Below are positions 8,979 to 26,214 of a DNA stretch of 64,000 bases, piece by piece (position 1 is the first letter of the stretch; every line of letters begins with the position of its first letter). Origin of the DNA: Planctomycetaceae bacterium (GTDB taxonomy: Bacteria > Planctomycetota > Planctomycetia > Planctomycetales > Planctomycetaceae). The position numbers and the translations under genes were made by a program. The DNA is taken from the NCBI GenBank assembly GCA_021732975.1, contig JAKFWC010000023.1, forward strand, positions 558,001 to 622,000, read 5' to 3'. The notes under the pieces were generated by a model that did no database searches, was not told where the DNA came from, and saw only the letters and a program-made list of their open reading frames with translations.

Positions 8979-9614
8979 CTAGTTGGACGCCGTCTGCTCA
9001 CGCAACTGCTTGAGTGCCGCCTCGGTCACGACCAACCGCTTGACCTTGAGCAGCTTGTAGGCATTCAAGTCAGCCGCCGGCGAAACGCCAACCGACGGAA
9101 TGTTGCGAGCCGACTTCCACATGACCGGATCGTGTCGCTCGACCGTGAATAAACATGATTGACCGGCGATACCGAGATTCTTCATCAGGCCGACGACCGC
9201 CTTGGTCTTCGGCTGGGCAACGACAAAGGCGTCAACAACGACGGCTTCGCCATCCATGAACTTGCTGAGGAGCGCCATCCGCGTTGCGAGCCGCATGGCC
9301 TTCTTCGGCATGGATTGACGGAACTCGGTCGGGAGCTTGGCAAAAATGTGGCCACCACCCCGGCGGATGCCCGATCGCTTCGTACCCATACGGGCGTTAC
9401 CCGTCCCCTTTTGCTTGAACAGCTTCTTCTTGCTGCCCGCAACTTCGGAACGGGTTTTGGTTTTAAAAGTACCTTGGCGAAGGTTCGCCTCGTACATCAC
9501 CACCGCGTCGTGCAGCAACTGCTTATTGATGCCGGGAGCAAGCTCGGCGGGGTCGAACTCGTAAGTCCGTCCGGTCGGCTTTCCCGTCTGATCGTGAATT
9601 GGCAGAGAAATCAT
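8979..9614 (-). CDS. rplD: 50S ribosomal protein L4
   Basis: L4 has an extended loop in the exit tunnel; in E. coli it represses its own operon. I chose the ATG at 9614 (MISLPIHDQTGKPTGRTYEF), giving 211 residues; the frame continues upstream but that part does not match L4. The product contains YEANLRQGTFKTKTRSEVAG, KKLFKQKGTGNARMGTKRS and GGGHIFAKLPTEFRQSMPKK, the loop signature. It lies 75 bases after rplC. Confidence 0.96.
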   Translation of the reverse strand: MISLPIHDQTGKPTGRTYEFDPAELAPGINKQLLHDAVVMYEANLRQGTFKTKTRSEVAGSKKKLFKQKGTGNARMGTKRSGIRRGGGHIFAKLPTEFRQSMPKKAMRLATRMALLSKFMDGEAVVVDAFVVAQPKTKAVVGLMKNLGIAGQSCLFTVERHDPVMWKSARNIPSVGVSPAADLNAYKLLKVKRLVVTEAALKQLREQTASN

Positions 9615-9689
9615 TTCGACACCTGAACCTGCTCGACACTTGAACTCAATGGGCAACGCGTCGTCCGAGACTACCGACAAGCCGAACAG

Positions 9690-10406
9690 TTACACGCAGG
9701 TCGTTTCGCGAACCATGACAAAGGCTCCGTTATGTCCCGGAACCGAACCGTAAACCAGCAGGAGATTGTTCTGCTCGTCGCAGCGGACCACTTTCAGGCC
9801 ACGAACAGTCGATCGTTCGTTACCCCAGCGGCCCGGCATTTTCTGGCCGAGAAACACGCGACCGGGGTCTTGGCGTTGTCCGGTCGAGCCGAGCGAACGG
9901 TGCGCCTTCTTCACGCCGTGCGAGGCGCACAAGCCGTGAAAGTTGTATTTCTTCATGACGCCTGTGAAGCCGCGGCCTTTGACTGTCCCGATCACGTCGA
10001 CGAACAAAGGCTTGTCGTCGGCCTTTTTCTTCCAGGACGAAAGCGATGCGACCGTCAGTACCTGGCCAACTTCGTAATTGGCCTGTTCGCCATCGGTACG
10101 GAATTCACGAACGAACCGCTTCGGCTCGCATTCGGCCTTTGCGACCGCAGTCGCACCCGCAGCCTGCTGGGCCTTCTGGCGACGACTGCCGAGCGCCGTG
10201 ACATGGCCACGCTCCGCACGGGAGGCCAAGCGGCGCGGCTTATCTGCAAACCCGAGTTGCACGGCGGAATAGCCGTCGCGCTCGGGGGTCCGCACCTGCA
10301 GCACCACGCAGGGGCCTGCTTCAATGACGGTCACCGAGACGCACGACCCATTTTCGTCGTACACCTGGGTCATCCCCACTTTGCGACCGAGAATGCCCTT
10401 GGCCAT
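9690..10406 (-). CDS. rplC: 50S ribosomal protein L3
   Basis: L3 binds near the peptidyl transferase centre. From the ATG at 10406 the product is 238 residues, beginning MAKGILGRKVGMTQVYDENG. The mid-region holds the L3 signature: GRGFTGVMKKYNFHG, SHGVKKAHRSLGSTGQRQDP, then KMPGRWGNERSTVRGLKVV. A start four codons earlier (10418) is possible. There is an Ala/Gln-rich insert around residues 75 to 95. The gap to rpsJ is 156 bases. Confidence 0.97.
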   Translation of the reverse strand: MAKGILGRKVGMTQVYDENGSCVSVTVIEAGPCVVLQVRTPERDGYSAVQLGFADKPRRLASRAERGHVTALGSRRQKAQQAAGATAVAKAECEPKRFVREFRTDGEQANYEVGQVLTVASLSSWKKKADDKPLFVDVIGTVKGRGFTGVMKKYNFHGLCASHGVKKAHRSLGSTGQRQDPGRVFLGQKMPGRWGNERSTVRGLKVVRCDEQNNLLLVYGSVPGHNGAFVMVRETTCV

Positions 10407-10562
10407 AACTACACCCAACCGACAACGCGACCCAAAACCGGAAACACCATTTTTCGCAGCAATGCTGCGATCAGACCGGGCTTGCGCACACTCCGTGCAG
10501 GCAGGCCTGTCCTGTGCGTCAGCAATGATTGCCGACGATCCACGAGCTTCGAGACAGGCCGA

Positions 10563-10889
10563 TCAGCCTGCCGACGCTCGAATCTTCACATCCACGCCCG
10601 CCGGCAGGCTCAACTTGTTGAGCGCATCGATCGTTTTGCCGGTAGGCTGAATAATATCAATCACTCGCTTGTGCGTGCGGATCTCGAACTGCTCTCGCGA
10701 GGACTTGTCGATATGCGGGCTCCGCAGCACTGTGTACCGCTCAATCCGCGTTGGGAGCGGAATCGGGCCGTGAACAACCGCACCGGTCCGCTTCGCCGTG
10801 TCGACGATTTCCGTCGCGGAGGTGTCCAAGACGGAGTGGTCATAGGCCTCCATCCGGATGCGGATTCGTTCCTGACGATTCCCTGCCAC
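10563..10889 (-). CDS. rpsJ: 30S ribosomal protein S10
   Basis: S10 is a small-subunit head protein that also pairs with NusB in antitermination (NusE). The 108-residue product contains [18 protein letters not shown], the signature [20 protein letters not shown], and [19 protein letters not shown]. It is the first gene of the S10-spc array. The start codon is GTG at 10889, read [14 protein letters not shown]. Confidence 0.97.
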   Translation of the reverse strand: MAGNRQERIRIRMEAYDHSVLDTSATEIVDTAKRTGAVVHGPIPLPTRIERYTVLRSPHIDKSSREQFEIRTHKRVIDIIQPTGKTIDALNKLSLPAGVDVKIRASAG

Positions 10890-10966
10890 TCGAACTGTCC
10901 TTCAGACAAAAGGTTACGTCGATCTCGCGTACCACCCCAAACGGACTAAGCCGCGGGGAATCGAAG

Positions 10967-10996
10967 ATGGTAATTATCCGAGGGCTTGTTTGTCAA
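10967..10996 (-). promoter_or_regulatory. Possible promoter for the S10-spc array
   Basis: On the minus strand a perfect -35-like TTGACA is followed after 18 bases by TACCAT, about 80 bases before the rpsJ start. The 217-base gap between fusA and rpsJ is AT-richer here than its surroundings. I infer a sigma-70-type promoter; the -10 box is only a partial match (an alternative TAATTA gives a short spacer of 14), so confidence is limited. The rest of the fusA-rpsJ gap shows no gene. Confidence 0.4.
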
Positions 10997-11106
10997 TCAT
11001 TCACGATTCGTTTCGTAGAATTCTTTGCGAGACAGGCCTGTAGGGCGGCCTTTTTAAGGGAATGCACCTCGGACCGATGTCTCAATGCACGCCGCAGATG
11101 TAAAAA

Positions 11107-13185
11107 CTACTCCATCATGGCTTTCAAGACCGATGGCGGAGCGGCGTCATACCGCAGTGGTTCCATTGAATATGACGCGCGGCCTTGCGATAAACTGCGA
11201 ATCTGGGTGGAGTAGCCGAACATTTCCGCCAGCGGGGCGTGGGCTTCGAGGACCACCAGGTCGTTTCGTCGCTCATTGTTCACAATGATGGCCCGACGGG
11301 AATTCAGATCGGCGGTGACGTTCCCGAGGAAATTGTCCGGGGTGACGACCTCCAGTTTCATGATCGGTTCCAGCAAAACCGTCCCCGCGGACTGCAGCGC
11401 GTCGTTAAAGACTTTTGAGGCCGCCGCCGCCAACGCCACATCGTTGGTTTCGCCTTCGCGTGAACGGACATCGAGCAGGGTGACTTTCAGGTGCATCAAA
11501 GGATGCCCCACCATCCCGCTGCCACGAGCCTGATCCGTCAGTGTCTGCAGAATCACCTTCTCCCACTCCGGCGGAATGGTTCCTGGCTTGAGCTTGCTGG
11601 TCACCAGGTACGGAACTTCGGCCTCGAACGGTTCGAGCCGAATTTTGAGCCCGGCATACAGCGACGCGGTCCCGGCCTGACGCTCGAAGACGCTTTCCTG
11701 GTCAACGGAGCTTTGAATCGTCTCGCGATAGGTCACGCGTGGCTTGTGGACCCGGACTTTCAGTCCGAAATCACGTTCCATCCGGTTACGGATGATTTCG
11801 AGGTGCAGTTCGCCCATGCCGCTGATGATCGTCTGCCCGGTCTCTTCGCTGATCTTTGCAAGGAACGTCGGATCCTGCTTAGCCATCAACCGGAGTGTTT
11901 CTTCCAGTTTCTTGCGTTCGGCGCTCGAATCGGGTTCGACGGCCATCGAGATCACCGTTTCGGGGAACCGGATCGCTTCGAGCAGAATCGGATGGTGCTG
12001 GTCGCACAGGGTGTCGCCGGTGACGGAATCTTTCGGCCCGACGATGCCGACAATGTCCCCCGCTTCCGCTTGCTCAAGTTGGGCTTTGCTGCTGGCCTGA
12101 ATTTTCCAGAGCTGGCTGATCAGTTCCTTTTCGCCGGTCCGCGGGTTGAGCAATCGGGAGCGGCTTTTCAGCACACCGGAGTAAATGCGGACGAAGCATA
12201 ACTCGGCGTGCTGGCTGGCCTGCACTTTGAAGACCAGGCCGCAGACCGGTTCGTCCGACGATGGCTTGCGGGTCTCGACGGCCTCTTTCTTCGGGTTCGG
12301 ATTCTTGCCGGTGACGGCGGGGACTTCGACCGGCGATGGAAGATAACTCACCACGCCATCGAGCACCGGTTGCACGCCGACGTAACTGAGCGACGCTCCG
12401 CAAAACAACGGCTGGATCTGCGATTGGATCGTGGCCTGTCGAATCACGCGGCGGATTTCCTCGGGCGGGATGTCGCCGGTTTCGTCGTAGAATCCGAACG
12501 CTTTTTCGTCGAACATGGCGACCGCTTCGATGAGCTTGCCGCGCCATTCTTCGACGCGATCTGCTTCCTCAGCGGGGATATCGCGAACGTCAATGTCCTG
12601 TCCCTGACGCTCCTTGCTGAAGTACAGGGCCTTCTTTTCGATAAGGTCGATAATCCCCTGGAAACCGCCGGGGCGATCGGCAGGTCCGGCGCCGATGGGC
12701 AACTGCAGCGCGAGGGGGTGGGCTCGCAAGCGCTGTTCGATCTGGCCGAAGGTTCGTTCAAAGCTCGCGCCGATACGGTCCATCTTGTTGATGAAGCACA
12801 TCCGCGGGACGTGATACCGGTCGGCTTGCCGCCACACGGTTTCACTCTGGGCCTCCACGCCTTCGACCGCGCTGAAGATCACCACCGCACCGTCGAGCAC
12901 CCGCAGGCTGCGTTCCACCTCGGCGGTGAAGTCGACGTGGCCGGGGGTGTCGATGATGTTGATCGCGTACTCTTTCCACTGGCAACTGACCGCCGCCGAG
13001 TAGATCGTGATGCCGCGTTTGGCTTCTTCGGGGTCGAAGTCCGTCACCGTGGTGCCGGAGTCGACATCACCCATGCGATGCGTCTCACCGGTGTAGAACA
13101 GGATCCGCTCGGTGGTTGTCGTCTTGCCCGCATCGATGTGCGCGACGATGCCGATGTTGCGGATGTGATCGATAGAGCGGAGCAT
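11107..13185 (-). CDS. fusA: Elongation factor G (EF-G2/spdEFG-like sequence type)
   Basis: EF-G is the GTPase that moves tRNAs and mRNA after peptide transfer; some paralogues act only in ribosome recycling. The 692-residue product has all GTPase motifs: [11 protein letters not shown] near residue 17, RGITI in switch [20 protein letters not shown], and NKMD. Domains II to V follow. It sits in the str position after rpsG. The switch region ([20 protein letters not shown]) and the C-terminal stretch ([27 protein letters not shown]) remind me more of mitochondrial EF-G2 and planctomycete/spirochaete spdEFG proteins than of E. coli FusA. The domain IV tip reads REGETND rather than the usual HxVDSS-like loop. 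Just before the ATG there is a heptamer repeat and no clear Shine-Dalgarno. Confidence 0.93.
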   Translation of the reverse strand: MLRSIDHIRNIGIVAHIDAGKTTTTERILFYTGETHRMGDVDSGTTVTDFDPEEAKRGITIYSAAVSCQWKEYAINIIDTPGHVDFTAEVERSLRVLDGAVVIFSAVEGVEAQSETVWRQADRYHVPRMCFINKMDRIGASFERTFGQIEQRLRAHPLALQLPIGAGPADRPGGFQGIIDLIEKKALYFSKERQGQDIDVRDIPAEEADRVEEWRGKLIEAVAMFDEKAFGFYDETGDIPPEEIRRVIRQATIQSQIQPLFCGASLSYVGVQPVLDGVVSYLPSPVEVPAVTGKNPNPKKEAVETRKPSSDEPVCGLVFKVQASQHAELCFVRIYSGVLKSRSRLLNPRTGEKELISQLWKIQASSKAQLEQAEAGDIVGIVGPKDSVTGDTLCDQHHPILLEAIRFPETVISMAVEPDSSAERKKLEETLRLMAKQDPTFLAKISEETGQTIISGMGELHLEIIRNRMERDFGLKVRVHKPRVTYRETIQSSVDQESVFERQAGTASLYAGLKIRLEPFEAEVPYLVTSKLKPGTIPPEWEKVILQTLTDQARGSGMVGHPLMHLKVTLLDVRSREGETNDVALAAAASKVFNDALQSAGTVLLEPIMKLEVVTPDNFLGNVTADLNSRRAIIVNNERRNDLVVLEAHAPLAEMFGYSTQIRSLSQGRASYSMEPLRYDAAPPSVLKAMME

Positions 13186-13280
13186 TGTCAGTTGTCCGTG
13201 GTCAGTTGTTAGTAGCGGAAGAATATTCGGTACGCGATCCGCGCTTGTCTTTCACAACTGACAACGGACCACTGACAACC
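13186..13280. repeat. Inverted pair of degenerate heptamer repeats before fusA
   Basis: Two stretches of heptad-patterned sequence face each other. The one at 13186-13210 reads in 7-base units such as GTCAGTT, GTCCGTG, GTCAGTT. The one at 13253-13280 is its imperfect reverse complement with units ACAACTG, ACAACGG, ACCACTG. About 42 bases separate them. The left arm directly abuts the fusA ATG and takes up the place of the ribosome-binding site. The pattern resembles the short tandem heptanucleotide repeats known from cyanobacteria; similar units recur at 26.8 kb. Confidence 0.7.
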
Positions 13281-13290
13281 GACCTCCTCA

Positions 13291-13326
13291 AACAAAAACG
13301 GCGTGAGCCCAAGGACTCACGCCGTT
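13291..13326 (-). terminator. Rho-independent terminator between rpsG and fusA
   Basis: On the minus strand an 11-base perfect stem (AACGGCGTGAG / CTCACGCCGTT) with an 8-base loop is followed by TTTTTGTTTG. This is a textbook intrinsic terminator placed about 45 bases after the rpsG stop and about 100 bases before the fusA start. It should reduce or stop read-through from rpsL-rpsG into fusA, so fusA may have its own promoter or be set by attenuation. Confidence 0.85.
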
Positions 13327-13372
13327 GCAATGATTCACGTAAGCCGCCGGGCGATCCCGATGCGACTGCTGA

Positions 13373-13846
13373 TTACCATGCGAAGTGGGCGAACGCCTTG
13401 TTGGCGTCGGCCATGCGGTGGACGTTTTCGCGCGTGGTGATGGCGGTTCCTTCCCGGCGGAAGGCGGCCATGAATTCGTCGGCGAGCTTGCGGTCCATCG
13501 GGCGACCCTTCTTGCCCCGGCAGGCGGCGAGCAGCCAGCGGATGGACAGCGTGAGCTGTCGCTTTTCACGCACCGGCACCGGCACCTGGTAGTTGGCACC
13601 ACCGACACGGCGGGACTTGACTTCCACCGATGGCTTGCAGTTTTCGACCGCGGCATCGAAGATTTCCAAAGCGTTGCGCTCGGGAATTTTTTCCTGGATC
13701 ATTTCCATCGCGCGGTAGAACACCATCTGCGCGGTGGCTTTCTTGCCGTCATGCATCAAACAGTTCACGAACTTCGAAACCAGACGCGAGTTGTAGCGCG
13801 GGTCCGGTTTGAGTTGCTCTTTACTCGCCGTCATGCGTTCGGCCAT
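13373..13846 (-). CDS. rpsG: 30S ribosomal protein S7
   Basis: S7 organises the small-subunit head and contacts the E-site tRNA. From the ATG at 13846 the product is 157 residues ([20 protein letters not shown]), the usual family size; AGGA lies eight bases upstream. It contains [38 protein letters not shown], and [18 protein letters not shown] at the C-terminus. The ATG at 13834 is the alternative start. The open frame upstream of 13846 is not conserved S7. Confidence 0.97.
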   Translation of the reverse strand: MAERMTASKEQLKPDPRYNSRLVSKFVNCLMHDGKKATAQMVFYRAMEMIQEKIPERNALEIFDAAVENCKPSVEVKSRRVGGANYQVPVPVREKRQLTLSIRWLLAACRGKKGRPMDRKLADEFMAAFRREGTAITTRENVHRMADANKAFAHFAW

Positions 13847-13930
13847 ACCATCGATCCTGCGAAACGCGGCATTCCTGCCGGCAATGATTGATTGCGAAAT
13901 TGTCTGCTGAAAAACGAAGTACAATGACCG

Positions 13931-14302
13931 TTATTTCGGGCGCTTGGCGCCGTAACGACTGCGGGCTTGCTTCCGCTTGGCAACGCCGAGGCAGTCGAGC
14001 ACGCCGCGGATGATCTTGTAACGCACGCCTGGCAAGTCGCGAACACGGCCGCCACGGATGAGCACAATCGAGTGCTCTTGCAAATTATGGCCTTCACCGG
14101 GAATGTACGCGGTGACTTCCTTGCCGTTTGACAACCGCACGCGGGCCACCTTGCGGAGGGCCGAGTTCGGCTTCTTCGGGGTCACGGTCTTCACCAATAG
14201 GCACACACCCCGCTTTTGTGGGCAGCCTTCCAGCACGGGCGATTTCGTCCGCGAGGGCTGAACCACGCGAGGCTTGCGAATCAGTTGGTTGATCGTCGGC
14301 AT
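13931..14302 (-). CDS. rpsL: 30S ribosomal protein S12
   Basis: S12 is at the decoding centre and controls accuracy. The 123-residue product starts [18 protein letters not shown], with [18 protein letters not shown] and [18 protein letters not shown], the two loops next to the A site. The lysine in PKKPNS is the residue whose change gives streptomycin resistance in other species; here the sensitive form is present. It is the first gene of the str cluster, followed by rpsG after 84 bases. Confidence 0.98.
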   Translation of the reverse strand: MPTINQLIRKPRVVQPSRTKSPVLEGCPQKRGVCLLVKTVTPKKPNSALRKVARVRLSNGKEVTAYIPGEGHNLQEHSIVLIRGGRVRDLPGVRYKIIRGVLDCLGVAKRKQARSRYGAKRPK

Positions 14303-14454
14303 ACGTCAAAACCCAGATCGAATGGCGAGAAAATGAGACTCGAGTGGAGTTCATTTCAAGCGGATGTTCACTGCGGCAATAAATTCGGTGGTATCAAAAC
14401 CGCCGTCACGGACAGGTTCGTCATCGAGCCTTCTGCCGTGAACGGGAATCGAGC

Positions 14455-14483
14455 AGTTTACGGCAGGCCTGTGATAACTTCAA
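14455..14483 (-). promoter_or_regulatory. Possible promoter for rpsL-rpsG
   Basis: On the minus strand TTGAAG and TAAACT are separated by 17 bases, about 150 bases before the rpsL start, in the 232-base gap between rpoC and rpsL. Spacing is ideal for a sigma-70-type promoter; both boxes are imperfect. No gene is seen in the rest of this gap. Confidence 0.45.
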
Positions 14484-14534
14484 GGGTAACTCCCTGCCGA
14501 GAATCATAAGGATTTCGGCAAGGATGTTCTCCCA

Positions 14535-18824
<4,290 letters not shown>

Positions 18825-18915
18825 GGCGGACGCTCCTGATTAATGGTATCGAGACGGAGAAAACACAGCAGAACGCAAACCGCACGGCAACCGACTCCGC
18901 GGTTGCCGGCCCGGA

Positions 18916-22629
<3,714 letters not shown>

Positions 22630-23110
22630 GCGAGGCGGTCCCTCGAAATTCTGTGATGTCGGGCGGCTGCGCAACCCCGATCGTCACGCAGCGAAGACGA
22701 AACCGGACCGGGGCAGGTGAGCCGGTCACGGAGCGAGTTCTGTCAAGTTCGATCCCACTGATACGCAACCCGTTTCACCGCGGTGAAACATTCTCGACGG
22801 GGCCCACTCGGCCTGGTCGAGAGTGGTGCAAAGCCAGCCACGTGCGCATCCCTGGCACAAAGCCGACAAACATCGCGAGAGTGTCTGACAGAACGAGCGT
22901 TGGGCGCGACATCCTGCCGCATTCCCGAAAGGCGGTGCCGAAGCTTCACCGCAAATCTCCAGAGCGTGAAGGGCAACGAACGCAAGCCCGAAGGGAAGGG
23001 CTCCCTCCGGGCCAGGCGTTGTTGGAATTTCAGCTAGACTAAACCGCTCGAACCACGCCGTCAAATCACTGTCAAGAAATTTGGCCGCGACTCGACCAAA
23101 TTGGGCTTGA
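22630..23110 (-). other. Long rplL-rpoB intercistronic leader with a palindrome and a hairpin
   Basis: These 481 bases contain no credible gene. They hold an 18-base perfect palindrome at 22772-22789 (GTTTCACC and its complement) and a GC-rich hairpin at about 22986-23011 (GCCCG-AGGGA stem with one mismatch). In E. coli the same interval carries an attenuator and an RNase III site that set the ratio of ribosomal proteins to polymerase. I infer a similar role here; no run of T follows the hairpin on the minus strand, so it is not a plain terminator. Confidence 0.5.
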
Positions 23111-23506
23111 CTACTTGACCTCGGCTTGACCACCGGCTGCTTCGACTTCGGCCTTGAGCTTTGCCGCGTCTTCCTTGGACAGGCCGGTCTTGAGGGGCTT
23201 CGGCACCCCTTCGACCAAGTCCTTGGCTTCCTTCAGACCGAGGCCGGTCACGCCGCGGACCACCTTGATGACGGCGATCTTGTTGTCGCCGAAGCCGGTG
23301 AGAACGACATCGAATTCGGTCTTCTCTTCCGCAGCCGGAGCCGCGGCGGCACCGCCGCCACCACCGCCCATGACAACAGCCGCCCCAGCGGCCGGTTCAA
23401 TGCCGTGGGCTTCCTTCAGGTAGTCGACGAGCGACTTAGCCTGGAGCAGCGTGAGGTTCGCAATCTTGTCGCCGAGTTCTTTAATCGAGGCGTCGAAATC
23501 CGCCAT
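23111..23506 (-). CDS. rplL: 50S ribosomal protein L7/L12
   Basis: L7/L12 forms the flexible stalk that recruits translation GTPases. The 131-residue product has an N-terminal dimerisation helix ([20 protein letters not shown]), a Gly/Ala hinge ([18 protein letters not shown]), and the C-terminal domain with [20 protein letters not shown] and [19 protein letters not shown]. It follows rplJ by about 120 bases. Confidence 0.98.
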   Translation of the reverse strand: MADFDASIKELGDKIANLTLLQAKSLVDYLKEAHGIEPAAGAAVVMGGGGGGAAAAPAAEEKTEFDVVLTGFGDNKIAVIKVVRGVTGLGLKEAKDLVEGVPKPLKTGLSKEDAAKLKAEVEAAGGQAEVK

Positions 23507-23629
23507 TTGTTCCCGATCCTTTCGTAACCGACATCAATCTCTAGAGCTTTGAAACTACCAGACAGTTCGCGCCTCGCGACCCGTCGCACACTTTTCCCAC
23601 GGAACTGCCCGAGGGCATTCCCAATTGGA

Positions 23630-24163
23630 TCAAACAGCCGCTGGGGCTTCGGTCTTGTCGGCAATGGACTTGATCGCTCCAGCGAGCTTACCACCCACAC
23701 CCTTGACGGCGCCGGCGATTTGCGAGCCAGGTCCGAGCAGGCAGCCAGCCACCTGCGACAGCAATTCCTTGCGCCCGGGGCTTTTGCTGAGGCTGACAAC
23801 CTGGTCTGTACTCAGCGATGTTTCGCCGATTGCCCCGCCCTTGAGGGCGAGTTCTTTGATGGCATCGACGGACTGCGCGATTTCTTTCGCCAGAGCGACG
23901 ATGTCTTCGCCACCCCAGACGATTGCCGACGGGCCGGCCAGCACATCGCGGACACCGCTGAGGCCGATATCCGACAAGGCCTTCCCGGCGACGGCGTTCT
24001 TAACGCCCATCACACGGATTTGCTTCTTGTGGAGATCGAGCCGCCATTTGTTGGTGGCGACCGCGTTCAGCTTCGAGACATCGACAACCAGCACTTCCCG
24101 GCAATCGCCCAAGGCGGCTTGCAGGTCGGCGATCATCATTTGCTTAACAACTTTGCTCATCAC
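23630..24163 (-). CDS. rplJ: 50S ribosomal protein L10
   Basis: L10 is the base of the stalk and carries L7/L12 dimers on its C-terminal helix. The 177-residue product has VLVVDVSKLNAVATNKWRLD and NAVAGKALSDIGLSGVRDVL in the rRNA-binding domain and a C-terminal Ala/Gly-rich helix. The gap to rplA is 64 bases, short for a classic L10 leader. Confidence 0.95.
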   Translation of the reverse strand: MMSKVVKQMMIADLQAALGDCREVLVVDVSKLNAVATNKWRLDLHKKQIRVMGVKNAVAGKALSDIGLSGVRDVLAGPSAIVWGGEDIVALAKEIAQSVDAIKELALKGGAIGETSLSTDQVVSLSKSPGRKELLSQVAGCLLGPGSQIAGAVKGVGGKLAGAIKSIADKTEAPAAV

Positions 24164-24227
24164 TCACCCAGTCGTGAATCGCTGCGAAAATCTTGAACAG
24201 GACAGCCAGTCACGGGACCGGCACGAA

Positions 24228-24932
24228 CTAGACGGCAACGGCAATGCCCGGAGACATCGTCGCCGTCAGGCAGACGTTGCGGATGTACTGACCTTTGGAC
24301 GTATTCGGCTTCAAGCCCCGCAGATACTTCAACAGCGCTTCGATGTTTTCCGTCAACTTCTGTTCGTCGAAAGAGATTCGGCCAACAACGCAATGGACAT
24401 TGGCTCCGTCATCGCAACGGAACTCCACCTTACCGGCCTTGTATTCCTTGACGGCATTGGCCACATCTTGCGTGACGGTTCCGGCACGCGGAGAAGGCAT
24501 CAAACCGCGCGGACCGAGAACACGACCGAGCGGGCCGACAACACCCATCATATCGGGAGTCGCGATCGCTACGTCGAAATCGGTCCAGCCCGCCTTGATC
24601 TTGTCGGCGAGTTCCTTGCCACCGACGTAATCGGCACCGGCAGCCGTGGCCACCGCGACGTTATCACCCTGGCAGAAGACGAGGACGCGTTTGTCCTTGC
24701 CGATACCATGAGGGAGAACAACCGAACCACGGACGCGCTGGTCGGCCTGCTTGGGATCGACTCCCAAGCGAATTGCGAGCGTCACCGTCTGGTCGAACTT
24801 GCACTTCTTGATAGTGGCTGGAAGCGATGGCTCCAGCGACTTCAGCAGCTTCACCGCGCCATCAACAGAAACCGTGCCGACAGACTTCGTCTGCTCGAGA
24901 AGATGTCGCACGCGTTTGGATTGCTTAGCCAT
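24228..24932 (-). CDS. rplA: 50S ribosomal protein L1
   Basis: L1 forms the mobile stalk at the E site and represses the L11 operon in E. coli. The 234-residue product starts [19 protein letters not shown]. It contains [20 protein letters not shown], the family signature near [20 protein letters not shown], and [20 protein letters not shown]. Spacing to rplK is 65 bases. Confidence 0.98.
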   Translation of the reverse strand: MAKQSKRVRHLLEQTKSVGTVSVDGAVKLLKSLEPSLPATIKKCKFDQTVTLAIRLGVDPKQADQRVRGSVVLPHGIGKDKRVLVFCQGDNVAVATAAGADYVGGKELADKIKAGWTDFDVAIATPDMMGVVGPLGRVLGPRGLMPSPRAGTVTQDVANAVKEYKAGKVEFRCDDGANVHCVVGRISFDEQKLTENIEALLKYLRGLKPNTSKGQYIRNVCLTATMSPGIAVAV

Positions 24933-24997
24933 GATCCCGTGTTCCCAACCGATAAACCCGCGGAGCCAGGAGTGCCTGCTCGCTACGAGAGATGAAA

Positions 24998-25432
24998 CTA
25001 GTCCAGCACCTCAACGCCCATGCTGCGAGCCGTCCCGGCGATCACGCGGCAAGCCGCTTCCAGGTCCGGACAATTCATGTCCTCGAACTTGGTCTTGGCG
25101 ATCTCCAGCACTTGGGCCTTTGTCACGCGGCCGACCTTTTCGGTCTTGGCGTTTTGCGCGCCCTTGGCGAGCTTTGCGGCCTGCTTCAACAGCACCGAAG
25201 CGGGCGGGCTTTTCAGCACGAACGAGAAGCTGCGGTCTTCGTAGACCGTGACAACCGCCGGAACGATCATCCCGTTGAAATCGCGTGTCCGCTCATTGAA
25301 CTGCGAGACGAACTGGCCGAGGTTGATCCCGTGGGGGCCGAGTGCTGTACCAACAGGTGGGGCCGGAGTGGCCTTGCCGCCCGCAATCTGCACCTTCACC
25401 TGGGCCTTGATTTTCGCTGCTTTTTTCGCCAT
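24998..25432 (-). CDS. rplK: 50S ribosomal protein L11
   Basis: L11 is part of the GTPase-associated centre and is needed for RelA sensing. From the ATG at 25432 the product is 144 residues, [20 protein letters not shown], then [20 protein letters not shown], the flexible proline hinge, and the C-terminal rRNA-binding domain ending [11 protein letters not shown] start three codons upstream (25441) is possible. Confidence 0.97.
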   Translation of the reverse strand: MAKKAAKIKAQVKVQIAGGKATPAPPVGTALGPHGINLGQFVSQFNERTRDFNGMIVPAVVTVYEDRSFSFVLKSPPASVLLKQAAKLAKGAQNAKTEKVGRVTKAQVLEIAKTKFEDMNCPDLEAACRVIAGTARSMGVEVLD

Positions 25433-25504
25433 GACCTTCAACCGCCGCTTGCGTGATCGCTACCGCTACCCGAGACCTGACGCCATGCCTTACCAGCTGG
25501 CGAA

Positions 25505-26086
25505 CTACATGCGCTCAACCTGCCAGTATTCCAAGTCGACCGGGGTCGGCCGTCCGAAAATCTGAATCAACACTGTAATCTTGCCGCTGGCGTCGTCGAT
25601 GGTCTCGATTGTTCCCTCGAAACTCTCGAACGCGCCTTCTTTGATTTTCACGTGATCGCCGGACTGGAACTCCATCTTCACCTTGAGCGGAGCTTCTTCC
25701 TTCTTGCTCTGTTCGCGACCCAGCATCTTCTGGATCTCGGCGTCCTGCATCGGAATCGGCTTCCCGGCCGAGCCGGTGAAGTCGCCAACCCCACTGGTAC
25801 TTCGTACCAAGTACCACGTATCGTCGTTTAACTCCATCTGGACCATCAGGTAGCCCGGATAGAGTTTCTGTTCGGTGACTCGCTTCTTACCGCTTTTGGT
25901 CTCGACGATCTTTTCGGTAGGGATCACGATCTCACCGAAAAACTCTTCGAGGCCTTCCTGCCGAATCCGACGGACCAGCGAATCGCGAATGGTTCGTTCG
26001 CGGTTACTCTGCACTTTCAGCACATACCACTGACGACCGCCGTTCGACGGCTCTTCGGTGACTGCGACAGGGGGTGCCTGATCCAT
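25505..26086 (-). CDS. nusG: Transcription termination/antitermination protein NusG
   Basis: NusG binds RNA polymerase and couples it to Rho or ribosomes. The 193-residue product has the NGN domain ([20 protein letters not shown], then [32 protein letters not shown]) and a C-terminal KOW domain ([20 protein letters not shown]). An N-terminal tail of about 18 residues precedes NGN. It lies between secE and rplK as in most bacteria. Confidence 0.97.
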   Translation of the reverse strand: MDQAPPVAVTEEPSNGGRQWYVLKVQSNRERTIRDSLVRRIRQEGLEEFFGEIVIPTEKIVETKSGKKRVTEQKLYPGYLMVQMELNDDTWYLVRSTSGVGDFTGSAGKPIPMQDAEIQKMLGREQSKKEEAPLKVKMEFQSGDHVKIKEGAFESFEGTIETIDDASGKITVLIQIFGRPTPVDLEYWQVERM

Positions 26087-26214
26087 GCTAATTGTGCCCT
26101 TTCACGGGCGCCTTTGACGACTCCCCGCAAGCGAGGCGTCGGCGGGGAATCCGACATAATGGCGAGAATGCTGCTCAATTGCAAGTGAGACGACCTGCAA
26201 GCCAGCCAACGACT

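Noticed and set aside
7827-9152. 441-codon plus-strand open frame opposite rplB, rplW and rplD
   Set aside because: Antisense shadow of three certain ribosomal genes; no family features and no place for a separate gene.
13186-13280. CRISPR array
   Set aside because: Units are seven bases, degenerate and inverted, with no spacers; no CRISPR array or cas gene was seen in the window.
22743-23133. Small minus-strand frames in the rplL-rpoB gap
   Set aside because: No ribosome-binding site, no conserved features; the gap is better explained as a structured leader.
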